From the NCBI GenBank assembly GCA_021819345.1, contig JAKARG010000193.1:1-6359 (forward strand): a stretch of DNA of 6,359 nucleotides. Reading direction: 5' to 3'. Origin of the DNA: Actinomycetes bacterium. Its GTDB lineage: Bacteria; Actinomycetota; Acidimicrobiia; Acidimicrobiales; Palsa-688. Below, piece by piece: positions 1 through 5,687 of the stretch (the first letter of the stretch is position 1; each line of letters opens with the position of its first letter). The translations under genes and the position numbers were made by a program. Below the pieces are notes generated by a model, which worked only from the letters and a program-made list of their open reading frames with translations, was not told the DNA's origin and did no database searches.

Positions 1-2
1 AT

Positions 3-1952
3 CTCCTGCGGCGGCTGCCCCTCATGCTCTACTACTGGGACACCGTCGTCGAGTGGCTCGGTCCGGGCGGCTGGTGTGCCCCGACCACCTTCGACGAGGC
101 CGACGGCCCGCTCGAGGAGCCCGGCCTCGTAGCCGCCGGCGACGGCGTGGTCGCCTGCTGGCAGGAGGACGGCAGGCGGGACCGGGAGCTCACCTGGACC
201 GAGGGTTTCGGAGGCGAGGAGTGCCTCGCCCGTCGGGACCACTACGGCGAGGTCGTCTGGCACACCCTGCACACCGGCGGCCGGGTCCGTCTCGGGGTCC
301 TGGCCGACGCAGCCGGGCCGGCCGCCCGGTCGCGAGCCGAGGTGCCCGCCGCCCGAGAGGTCGGAGGCGAAGCTCGAGCCGCCGCTACGAGCACCCCGGG
401 CACCCCGATCTCCTCGGGCGCCTCGAGCACCTCGGGCGCCCCGAGGACCTCGGGCGACGCTCGACCCTGGGCACGGGCGCGGCGCGCCCGGCAGGCGCCC
501 GAGCGCTACACCACCACCGTCGGCGGGCGCTCCCTCTCCCTCTACTGGGGGGACCTGCACCGCCACTCGCTCGTGAGCCGCTGCACCGCCGGCGACGAGC
601 CCGAGCTCGACGACTTCTACCGCTACGCCTTCGACGTCTGCGAGTACGACTTCTGGGCGGTGACCGACCACGCCGAGAACACCTCCTCCTACCAGTGGTG
701 GTCGATCCAGAAGCTGGCGGACGTGCTGCACGTGCCGGGGAGGTTCGTCCCCTTCTACGGCTTCGAGTGGACCTCGGCCACCGGCCACCAGAACGTGATC
801 TACGAGTCGTCGCTGCGTGGGGCGCCGATCTACTCCTCGACCGCGGCGGGCAGCTCCACCCCGGCGGAGCTGTGGGCCCACCTGCGCCGCGCCGGGCAGC
901 GCAGCCTCACCATCCCCCACCACCCGGGGTCGGCGATGGTCCCCTTCGACTGGTCCTACCGCGACGAGGAGATGCTTCGCCTGGTGGAGGTCTTCCAGGC
1001 GTGCCGAGGCAACTACGAGGACGACGGCTGCCACCGGCAGTTCTCCGACGCGACCCTCCGAGGGACCTTCGTCGGCGACGGGCTGCGAGCCGGTCACCGC
1101 TTCGGGCTGATCGGCTCCTCCGACCACGGCAACGGGGCCGGCTACGTCGGGGTCTTCGCCGAGTCGCTCACCCGAGAGGCGGTCTTCGACGCCCTCGCCG
1201 CTCGGGCGACGATGGCCGCCACCACCCGTGACGTGGTGCTCGACGTGCGCCTCGAGGACACCTTCATGGGAGGGGTGGCGGCGCCGGCCGAGGTTGCCGG
1301 CCTCCGGGTCCATGCCGAGGCCTACGGTGAGCTGGCGAGGATCGAGGTGGTCACGCAGAGCGGGCTCGCCGACGGCCTTGCCGCGGCGGTCCCGCTCTCC
1401 GCCGGGGAGCTGGCGGTCCCCCTCCGGGTGGAGTGGAGCACCGGGGACCTACCACTCACCGACTGGAGCGGACAGCTCGGCATCCAAGGGGGGTCGATCC
1501 TCCCGACCCGCTTCTGGTCACCCGAGATCGTCGCCGTCTCTGCCAACCGCATCGACTGGCAGGCAACGACGCGCAACTTCCGCTCCCAGTACGGGGCGCA
1601 GCGCGGCGGAGTGGAGCTCACCGCCATCGGCCGCCCGGATGCGACCGTCGAGGTCGCCACCGCCTCCGGCGGAGGGCGGGTCGTGCTCGGGGATCTCGCC
1701 CGAGCCTTCGCAGACGGCCCGGCCGGCAGACCGGGGAGCGTCGAGCTGGCCCGGGGCCCCCAGGGGACCCTGCGCCTCCAGGCCGGCACCGGCGGGCTCA
1801 CCGGTCTCGGCACCGACCGGATCGACGCCTCCTTCGAGCTGGAGATCGACCGACCGAGCTGGGTCTACGTCCGAGCCACCCTGGTCGACGGCGAGATGGC
1901 CTGGTCGTCGCCGATCTGGGTGGACCCGGCCGAGGCCCCGGCACCCGGGTGA
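3..1952 (+). CDS. DUF3604-family PHP-like metallohydrolase (5' end outside window)
   Basis: Probable metal-dependent phosphoesterase or hydrolase of the DUF3604 group, related to the PHP superfamily; no substrate is established for the family. Counting from the ATG at 24 (642 residues), the metal-site motifs are DLHRHS (177-182), VTDHAE (213-218), GFEWTS (246-251), GHQN (254-257), PHHPG (298-302), VEVF (321-324) and GSSDHG (364-369). These supply the expected His/Asp/Glu ligands, so the enzyme looks intact. Residues 400-635 form a beta-rich C-terminal part ending in WSSPIWV, usual for these proteins. Residues 1-100 look like a separate domain, followed by a low-complexity Ala/Ser/Gly/Arg linker at 101-165. 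The frame stays open to the left edge and the ATG at 24 has no Shine-Dalgarno sequence, so the true start is probably upstream. No signal peptide can be judged. The helix-turn-helix gene follows 45 bp downstream in the same frame. Family call strong; function unknown. Confidence 0.88.
   Translation, partial: LLRRLPLMLYYWDTVVEWLGPGGWCAPTTFDEADGPLEEPGLVAAGDGVVACWQEDGRRDRELTWTEGFGGEECLARRDHYGEVVWHTLHTGGRVRLGVLADAAGPAARSRAEVPAAREVGGEARAAATSTPGTPISSGASSTSGAPRTSGDARPWARARRARQAPERYTTTVGGRSLSLYWGDLHRHSLVSRCTAGDEPELDDFYRYAFDVCEYDFWAVTDHAENTSSYQWWSIQKLADVLHVPGRFVPFYGFEWTSATGHQNVIYESSLRGAPIYSSTAAGSSTPAELWAHLRRAGQRSLTIPHHPGSAMVPFDWSYRDEEMLRLVEVFQACRGNYEDDGCHRQFSDATLRGTFVGDGLRAGHRFGLIGSSDHGNGAGYVGVFAESLTREAVFDALAARATMAATTRDVVLDVRLEDTFMGGVAAPAEVAGLRVHAEAYGELARIEVVTQSGLADGLAAAVPLSAGELAVPLRVEWSTGDLPLTDWSGQLGIQGGSILPTRFWSPEIVAVSANRIDWQATTRNFRSQYGAQRGGVELTAIGRPDATVEVATASGGGRVVLGDLARAFADGPAGRPGSVELARGPQGTLRLQAGTGGLTGLGTDRIDASFELEIDRPSWVYVRATLVDGEMAWSSPIWVDPAEAPAPG
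411..464 (+). repeat. Three tandem 18-bp units in the DUF3604 linker
   Basis: Units at 411-428, 429-446 and 447-464 each carry CCTCGGGCG near their start. The first two match at 15 of 18 positions, the second and third at 13 of 18. In the reading frame they encode six-residue units SSGASS, TSGAPR and TSGDAR (residues 130-147), a flexible linker between the N-terminal region and the PHP-like catalytic domain. The middle unit also forms a perfect 7-bp inverted repeat, CCTCGGG / CCCGAGG, at 430-446. Length variation by slippage between strains is plausible but inferred. Confidence 0.7.
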
Positions 1953-1997
1953 GCGCGAGATGCTCAAGTCGGCCCCGGCGGAGCCGATCGCGCGCCC

Positions 1998-2423
1998 GTG
2001 GACAACAGAGGTGACCTGATCGCCCTCGACGAGGCGACCGCAGCCGCCCGGGTGGCCGGGACCGACCCCGACGCCCTCGTGGATGCCGCCCGGAGCGGCA
2101 GGCTCGACACCGTGCAGATCGGCGGCCTGCCCTACGTGTCGGCCTCGGAGCTCGACCTCTGGGTCCGGCTCCGGGACGACCCCGACGCCACCGACCTGGC
2201 AGGCGCCGGCTCCCTCGGCAGCGACCTCGAGGAGACCGACCTCGCCGGCTCCGACCTCGCCAGCGCCGTCGCCAGCGCCGTCGCGAGCCTCGGGCTCCCG
2301 GCGGGCGGTCGCGCCACCGATCGCCCCGAGCAGGTCGCTGGAGATCTCGGTGTCGCCGGAGGTCTCGGTGCTGCTCGGCCGGAGCGCCCCGGCGCCTCGA
2401 CGGACGCGCCCGGGGGCCACTAG
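1998..2423 (+). CDS. Small excisionase/MerR-like helix-turn-helix protein with repetitive acidic/Ala-rich tail
   Basis: A 141-residue protein of unknown role. Residues 9-58 fit the pattern of excisionase-type (HTH_17-like) DNA-binding domains: a first helix (DEATAAARV), a second helix with the typical ALVDAARSGRL turn, then a short wing (VQIGGLPYV) and a closing helix (SASELDLWVRL). The tail from 60 onward is different: it contains DLEET, DLAGS and DLASA at 76-90, an alanine/valine/serine run to 98, then a probably disordered Gly/Ala/Pro region. GTG at 1998 is the only ATG/GTG/TTG between the in-frame upstream stop (1950-1952) and the domain, but its nearest GGAG (1980-1983) is 14 nt away, so initiation is uncertain. 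G/C-rich third codon positions support coding. It lies between the DUF3604 gene and the desaturase, the first only 45 bp away, so co-transcription with DUF3604 is likely. No integrase or phage gene is nearby, so a regulatory rather than recombination role seems likelier. Confidence 0.66.
   Translation: MDNRGDLIALDEATAAARVAGTDPDALVDAARSGRLDTVQIGGLPYVSASELDLWVRLRDDPDATDLAGAGSLGSDLEETDLAGSDLASAVASAVASLGLPAGGRATDRPEQVAGDLGVAGGLGAARPERPGASTDAPGGH
2259..2282 (+). repeat. Two perfect tandem 12-bp copies in the helix-turn-helix gene tail
   Basis: GCCAGCGCCGTC occurs twice head to tail (2259-2270 and 2271-2282), with a degenerate third start at 2283. It encodes ASAV twice. Just upstream, GACCTCG recurs at 2223, 2238 and 2253 with a 15-bp period, encoding three five-residue units beginning DL. 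The coding tail therefore appears to have grown by short tandem duplications. Confidence 0.75.
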
Positions 2424-2431
2424 CGACTAGC

Positions 2432-2447
2432 CTCGGGCGACCCCGAG
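2432..2447 (+). terminator. GC-rich stem-loop after the helix-turn-helix gene (possible T-less terminator)
   Basis: Perfect 6-bp inverted repeat CTCGGG (2432-2437) and CCCGAG (2442-2447) with a CGAC tetraloop, starting 9 nt after the TAG stop at 2421-2423. No T-tract follows, so it is not a classical intrinsic terminator; T-less hairpins are often proposed as terminators in GC-rich bacteria. The rest of the 122-bp gap (2424-2545) holds the desaturase ribosome-binding site but no promoter hexamers I can support. Confidence 0.4.
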
Positions 2448-2533
2448 CGGCATGTCCGCAAGGTCGTCGCCGGCCGGCGTGCCCGGTCCTGCCCAGCTCG
2501 CCAGCCAGCCTGATCGCCCTGTTCGCCCACCCC

Positions 2534-2538
2534 GGGAG
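2534..2538 (+). promoter_or_regulatory. Ribosome-binding site of the acyl-ACP desaturase
   Basis: GGGAG followed by a 7-nt spacer before ATG at 2546. This fixes the desaturase start. The same 7-nt spacing is seen for the DUF1634 and GntR genes in this window. Confidence 0.7.
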
Positions 2539-2545
2539 ACCGCCA

Positions 2546-3610
2546 ATGGACCGTCGAGTGCTGCAGGCCTGCGGTCCGGACACCCCCCGGGCGCCGGCCG
2601 GGCGCACCGGCTGCACAGAGCTGTCGAAGGCCCTCGACGAGGCCGCCGGCGCACTGCTCGAGCGACACCTCGAGCTGTCCAAGGAGTGGTTCCCCCACGA
2701 GCTGGTCCCCTGGGAGCTCGGGAGGCGTTGCGGGCCCGACGGCTCGGCGCCCCCACCGGCCGACCCACTCCCCGAGGGGGTCCGCTCGGCGCTGTTCGTG
2801 AACCTGCTCACCGAGGACAACCTCCCCCACTACTTCGCCGCCCTCTCCGACTCCTTCCGGTCCTGCTCGGCTCTTTGCGAGTGGAGCCGGCGGTGGGCGG
2901 CCGAGGAGCAGCGCCACGCCATCGTGCTCCGGGACTGGATCTGCGTCACCCGCCAGCTCGACCTGGTCCGCCTGGAGCGGGCCCGGATGAGCCAGCTCAG
3001 CTGCGGCTTCGACGCCGGCGTCCGGGCCGCCGGCCTGCTCGACGGCATCGTCTACCTCGCCGTCCAAGAGCTCGCCACCCGGATCTCGCACTGGAACACC
3101 GGCCGCTTCCTCGACCCGGTGGGCACCGCAGTGATGAAGCGGATCTCTGCCGACGAGAACCGCCACCACCTGTTCTACCGGGAGCTGGTCTCGGTCGCGC
3201 TGGCGGTCGACCCCTCCTCGACCGTGGAGGCGATCGACCGGCAGGTGAGCGCGTTCGAGATGCCCGGTACCTCGATCGAGGAGTTCCCCCGACACGCCCG
3301 GGCGATCGCTGCCGCCGGGATCTACGACCTCCGCCTCCATCACGACCAGGTGCTGCGACCCCTCGTGGTCACCCAGTGGCGCCTGGAGAGCATCGGGTCG
3401 CTCGACGGCGAGGCCGAGGCATCCCGGGAGCATCTCTTCGGACGGATGGAGAGGCTCCGCCGGGTGGTCGAGCGCATGGAGCCCCCGCTCCCCGAGGGGC
3501 CGGGGCGGCCGGACGACCGGTCCGGCGCCCCCGCGCTGGCGCCCGAGCCGCTCAGCCCCTCGCCGGGCTCGGCCACTGCGCGACCAAGCAGTAGCGGTCG
3601 CCGCGGATGA
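2546..3610 (+). CDS. Acyl-ACP desaturase (soluble di-iron fatty acid desaturase)
   Basis: Soluble fatty acid desaturase of the plant stearoyl-ACP / mycobacterial DesA family. It would put a cis double bond into an acyl chain held on acyl carrier protein, using O2 and electrons from ferredoxin, in the cytoplasm. In the 354-residue product the family hallmarks are EWFPHELVPWE (47-57), LLTEDNLPHY (87-96) with ligand E90, the first E-x-x-H (E121 to H124, in WAAEEQRHA), E175 in VQELATR, and the second E-x-x-H (E204 to H207, in DENRHH). All six predicted iron ligands are present. No membrane segments are seen, as expected. The folded domain seems to end near residue 311; the last ~43 residues are Pro/Gly/Ser-rich and probably disordered. 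ATG at 2546 has GGGAG 7 nt upstream. The last 59 bp overlap the regulator gene on the other strand. No ferredoxin, reductase or ACP gene is visible. Chain length and double-bond position cannot be inferred. Confidence 0.92.
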   Translation: MDRRVLQACGPDTPRAPAGRTGCTELSKALDEAAGALLERHLELSKEWFPHELVPWELGRRCGPDGSAPPPADPLPEGVRSALFVNLLTEDNLPHYFAALSDSFRSCSALCEWSRRWAAEEQRHAIVLRDWICVTRQLDLVRLERARMSQLSCGFDAGVRAAGLLDGIVYLAVQELATRISHWNTGRFLDPVGTAVMKRISADENRHHLFYRELVSVALAVDPSSTVEAIDRQVSAFEMPGTSIEEFPRHARAIAAAGIYDLRLHHDQVLRPLVVTQWRLESIGSLDGEAEASREHLFGRMERLRRVVERMEPPLPEGPGRPDDRSGAPALAPEPLSPSPGSATARPSSSGRRG

Positions 3611-4289
3611 GGCTCCTGCGCCACTCGATCGGGGTGCTGCCGGACAGCACCAGCCGCTCGACCGAGAAGGTCGCCACCCCCGAGGGCATGCGCAGGAGCC
3701 TCCGCTCGGCCGGGCGCGACACGAGCGGCACGATCCGCTCGGACCCGCCGGTCACCCTGAGCGAGCAGTGGGCCGACAGGGCCTCGTAGAGACCCCCCGA
3801 GGACAGATCGACTCCGAGCAGGGGCGCCGCCAGCTCGGCCGGCAACCAGGAGCGGTCCCAGGCGATCGGCTCCGAGCCGGCGTAGCGCAGGCGCTCGACG
3901 TAGACCACCTCGTCGCCCTCGTCGACCCGCAGCTGCGCCGCGGCCTCCGGGGTCACCGGCCGGCGGTCGGTGGTGAGGATCTCGCTGCGCTCCACCAGGC
4001 CCTGCCCGCGCACCGTCGAGGCCAGGCTGTAGATCGAGTGGATGCTCTGCTCGACCACCGGCCGGGAGACCGACGTCGGCCGGCCCCTCTGGCGGCGGAC
4101 GAGGCCTTCGGCGCTCAGCTGGCGGACCGCCTCGCGGGCGGTATGACGGCTCACCCCGTAGTAGGCGCACAGTTGGTCGTCGGTCGGGAAGTGCTCTTCG
4201 AAGCCTCCCTCGGCGAGCCTGCGCTTCAGGTCCTCCGCCACCTGCGCCCAAAGCGGCAGAGGGATGGAGCGGTCGGCGGCGACGGCCAT
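3552..4289 (-). CDS. GntR-family transcriptional regulator, HutC subfamily (UTRA domain)
   Basis: Ligand-responsive DNA-binding regulator of 245 residues, the usual size for HutC-type GntR proteins. Residues 10-75 form the winged helix-turn-helix (PLWAQVAEDLKRRL, then FPTDDQL, YGVSRHTAREAVRQL and AEGLVRRQRGR). Residues ~90-235 match the UTRA effector-binding fold, with VVYVERLRYAGSEPIAWDRSWLP (quoted part spans 128-150), YEAL (168-171) and a closing RGDRYCLV (229-236). The wing reads RGRPTSV rather than the more common RGRGTFV. The ATG at 4289 has GAGGG 7 nt upstream, overlapping the DUF1634 stop codon, and the two genes lie 10 bp apart, so it is probably the last gene of the channel-TSUP-DUF1634 operon and its likely local regulator. 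The ligand is unknown. Its end overlaps the convergent desaturase gene by 59 bp; the conserved UTRA end lies inside the overlap, so this frame is the constrained one. Confidence 0.9.
   Translation of the reverse strand: MAVAADRSIPLPLWAQVAEDLKRRLAEGGFEEHFPTDDQLCAYYGVSRHTAREAVRQLSAEGLVRRQRGRPTSVSRPVVEQSIHSIYSLASTVRGQGLVERSEILTTDRRPVTPEAAAQLRVDEGDEVVYVERLRYAGSEPIAWDRSWLPAELAAPLLGVDLSSGGLYEALSAHCSLRVTGGSERIVPLVSRPAERRLLRMPSGVATFSVERLVLSGSTPIEWRRSLIRGDRYCLVAQWPSPARG
3580..3601. other. Inverted repeat inside the convergent gene overlap
   Basis: GCGACC (3580-3585) and GGTCGC (3596-3601) form a 6-bp stem with a 10-nt loop. An alternative, mutually exclusive pairing is ACTGC (3575-3579) with GCAGT (3588-3592). 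Both lie in the 59-bp tail-to-tail overlap of the desaturase and GntR genes, where a bidirectional terminator might be expected, but no T-tract flanks them and both strands are coding. Function is uncertain. Confidence 0.25.
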
Positions 4290-4296
4290 CCCGGCG

Positions 4297-4302
4297 CCCT
4301 CA
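4297..4302 (-). promoter_or_regulatory. GntR ribosome-binding site overlapping the DUF1634 stop codon
   Basis: Read on the minus strand, TGAGGG combines the DUF1634 TGA stop (4302-4300) with a GAGGG Shine-Dalgarno element, followed by a 7-nt spacer and the GntR ATG at 4289. This layout favours translational coupling of the regulator to the membrane protein. Confidence 0.65.
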
Positions 4303-4812
4303 GGCTCCGGCGAGGAAGAACGATCCGATCAGGACGGCAAGGACGTAGGTAGTCACGATCGCCATCGGGATGTCCTCCTCGTAGAGGAACGACAGCACCC
4401 CCACCGCGACCCGCAGGATCGGGGTGAGGATGAGCAACAACACCCCGAGGACGACCACGGCCCGACCCTCGCCCGAAGCGAGCCCCGTGCCCAGCTGGGA
4501 GAAGCTGTGGGGGAACACCGTCGAGCGCGAGGTGAGGTGCGAGTAGGAGTAGCCCCCGGTGATCGAGGTGTAGTGGCTGTGGTGGGCGAACATGATCCCG
4601 AGGCCGGTGGCGACGACGATCACGCTCACGCTCACCCCGATGCGCAGCACGAGGCTGATCGCGATCTCGACCTTGCGGATCTTCTCCTCCATGGCCGCCG
4701 CCTGCTCGGGGGTGAGCTGGCGGCGCCGAGAGGTGGCCTGGACCTCGATCCGCTCGCCGGCTCCCTCGGCCGGCTCCTGGCCGGCCGTTGCGTCAGTACG
4801 TTCCGAGGTCAC
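4300..4812 (-). CDS. DUF1634 family membrane protein (TSUP partner)
   Basis: Small integral membrane protein of 170 residues, of unknown molecular role; DUF1634 genes are commonly found beside TauE/SafE-type permeases, as here. After a hydrophilic, probably cytoplasmic N-terminus (1-47) there are three hydrophobic helices at about 50-76, 117-141 and 148-168. The TPILRVAVGVLSFLYEED stretch (130-147) is the family's recognisable core. The loop between helices 1 and 2 is rich in His, Tyr and Ser (H77, H78, H80, H92, H102). GTG at 4812 was chosen because it overlaps the TSUP stop as GTGA and has AAGGGAG 7 nt upstream (4826-4820); the frame remains open much further upstream but that stretch is antisense to nothing and shadows the TSUP gene in another frame. 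Overlap implies translational coupling and perhaps a complex with the permease. The N-terminus looks ~40 residues longer than the minimal DUF1634 core. Confidence 0.85.
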   Translation of the reverse strand: MTSERTDATAGQEPAEGAGERIEVQATSRRRQLTPEQAAAMEEKIRKVEIAISLVLRIGVSVSVIVVATGLGIMFAHHSHYTSITGGYSYSHLTSRSTVFPHSFSQLGTGLASGEGRAVVVLGVLLLILTPILRVAVGVLSFLYEEDIPMAIVTTYVLAVLIGSFFLAGA

Positions 4813-5648
4813 GGGAAGACTCCCTTCTGGAGCATCTCCAACGATATGGCCACCAGCACGACCACGAAGATCATCCGGACCGTCCGGCTCGTGATCTTGC
4901 CGAGCACCCGGGCACCGAAGGTCGCACCGAGCAGCACGCCGGCAGCGACCGGAGCAGCGATGATCGGGTCGATCTGGCCCCGGATGAAGTACACCCCGGC
5001 GCTCGCCGCCGCGGTCACCCCGATCATGAAGTTGCTCGTCGCAGTCGAGACCTTCATCGGCAGGTGCATGGCGCTGTCCATCGCGGGGACCTTGAGCGCC
5101 CCGGAGCCGATGCCGAGCAGGGCGCTCACCAGGCCGGCGACGTACATGAGCACCAGGCCGGGCTTGGTGCCGACGACCTTGTAGGTGATCTCCTTGCGCT
5201 CCGCAGTGTCGTAGTAGGAGCCGTGCAGGTCGAAGTAGTTGGCGATCCGGTCGTTGGAGACGAGGAGGGGCTGGTCGGCATGGCGCTTGCGGAAGGTGGC
5301 GATCGACGAGTAGCCGAGCACCAGCCCGAAGAGGACGTAGAGGAAGCGGGCTGGCAGGACGGTCGTGAGGTAGGCCCCGCTCACCGCCCCGGTGGTGGTG
5401 GCGATCTCGAGGAACATCCCCGCCCGGAGGTTGGTCATCTTCTCCCGGACGTATGCCGCTGCTGCGCCGCTCGAGGTGGCGATGACCGACACGATGCTCG
5501 CCCCGATGGCCAGGCGGATGTCGACCCCGTAGAGAAGGGTGAGGGCCGGGACGATGATCACCCCACCGCCGAGGCCGATCAACGAGCCGAGGACCCCGGC
5601 AGCGACCGAGACCAGTGCGAGCGAGACCACGAAGTCGAGCGGAGTCAC
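4809..5648 (-). CDS. TauE/SafE-type sulfite/anion permease (TSUP family)
   Basis: Polytopic inner-membrane transporter of 279 residues, typical length for TSUP permeases, which move small anions such as sulfite, sulfonates or organosulfur compounds. It shows the internal two-fold repeat: GSLIGLGGGVIIVPAL (21-36) in the first half and ALLGIGSGALKVPAMD (176-191) in the second, plus STATSNFMIGVTAAASAG (201-218). About eight hydrophobic helices lie near 5-36, 46-66, 76-96, 102-118, 163-181, 204-221, 227-246 and 256-272. A ~40-residue hydrophilic loop (119-160) joins the halves and contains LHGSYYD (141-147), a feature I recognise from the TSUP branch that travels with DUF1634. GTG at 5648 is the only start between an in-frame stop at 5690-5688 and the first helix; it lacks a clear ribosome-binding site. 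It starts 39 bp after the channel gene and overlaps DUF1634 by 4 bp. The substrate and direction of transport are not determinable. Confidence 0.9.
   Translation of the reverse strand: MTPLDFVVSLALVSVAAGVLGSLIGLGGGVIIVPALTLLYGVDIRLAIGASIVSVIATSSGAAAAYVREKMTNLRAGMFLEIATTTGAVSGAYLTTVLPARFLYVLFGLVLGYSSIATFRKRHADQPLLVSNDRIANYFDLHGSYYDTAERKEITYKVVGTKPGLVLMYVAGLVSALLGIGSGALKVPAMDSAMHLPMKVSTATSNFMIGVTAAASAGVYFIRGQIDPIIAAPVAAGVLLGATFGARVLGKITSRTVRMIFVVVLVAISLEMLQKGVFP
4820..4826 (-). promoter_or_regulatory. Ribosome-binding site of the DUF1634 gene
   Basis: AAGGGAG on the minus strand, 7 nt before the GTG at 4812, inside the last codons of the TSUP permease. It supports GTG 4812 as the DUF1634 start despite the longer open frame. 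Confidence 0.7.
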
Positions 5649-5657
5649 GCCAAGAGA

Positions 5658-5665
5658 GTACGTAC
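5658..5665. promoter_or_regulatory. GTACGTAC palindrome, candidate GntR-type operator
   Basis: Perfect 8-bp palindrome of the form GT-N4-AC in the 39-bp gap between the channel stop and the TSUP start, ending 10 nt before the GTG at 5648. GntR-family operators generally follow a GT-spacer-AC pattern, and HutC sites usually have a central TA, which this lacks. It is short and single, so assignment to the regulator encoded in the same cluster is a guess. Confidence 0.25.
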
Positions 5666-5687
5666 ATCCGGACTCCCGCGCAAGTGG

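Noticed and set aside
411..464. Short tandem repeats as a CRISPR array
   Set aside because: Units are 18 bp, adjacent without spacers, in frame, and explained as a protein linker.
53..1231. Plus-strand 392-residue frame inside the DUF3604 gene
   Set aside because: Almost only Arg, Pro, Gly, Leu and Ala; the alternative frame carries the metal-binding motifs.
2223..2300. Tail of the small helix-turn-helix protein as a true pentapeptide-repeat beta-helix
   Set aside because: Only three clear five-residue units are present and the position normally held by Ala is Ser or Thr; too short to form the fold.
1518..2820. Long minus-strand frames (1518-2420 and 1798-2820) opposite the DUF3604 tail, the helix-turn-helix gene and the desaturase start
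   Set aside because: Composition is Arg/Gly/Pro/Ala-rich with no recognisable domain, typical of antisense shadows in very GC-rich DNA.
2420..3433. Minus-strand 337-residue frame opposite the desaturase
   Set aside because: Lies antisense to a gene with all catalytic motifs; its own translation shows Val/Asp/Gly/Glu-rich shadow composition and no family features.
2452..3594. Plus-strand 380-residue frame covering the desaturase in another phase
   Set aside because: Arg/Pro/Gly-rich shadow translation; the desaturase frame holds the conserved iron ligands and a good ribosome-binding site.
3340..5184. Frames over the GntR, DUF1634 and TSUP region (minus 3340-4251, plus 3768-4352, plus 4264-5184)
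   Set aside because: Shadows of the GntR, DUF1634 and TSUP genes; low-complexity charged or Arg/Pro-rich products without motifs.
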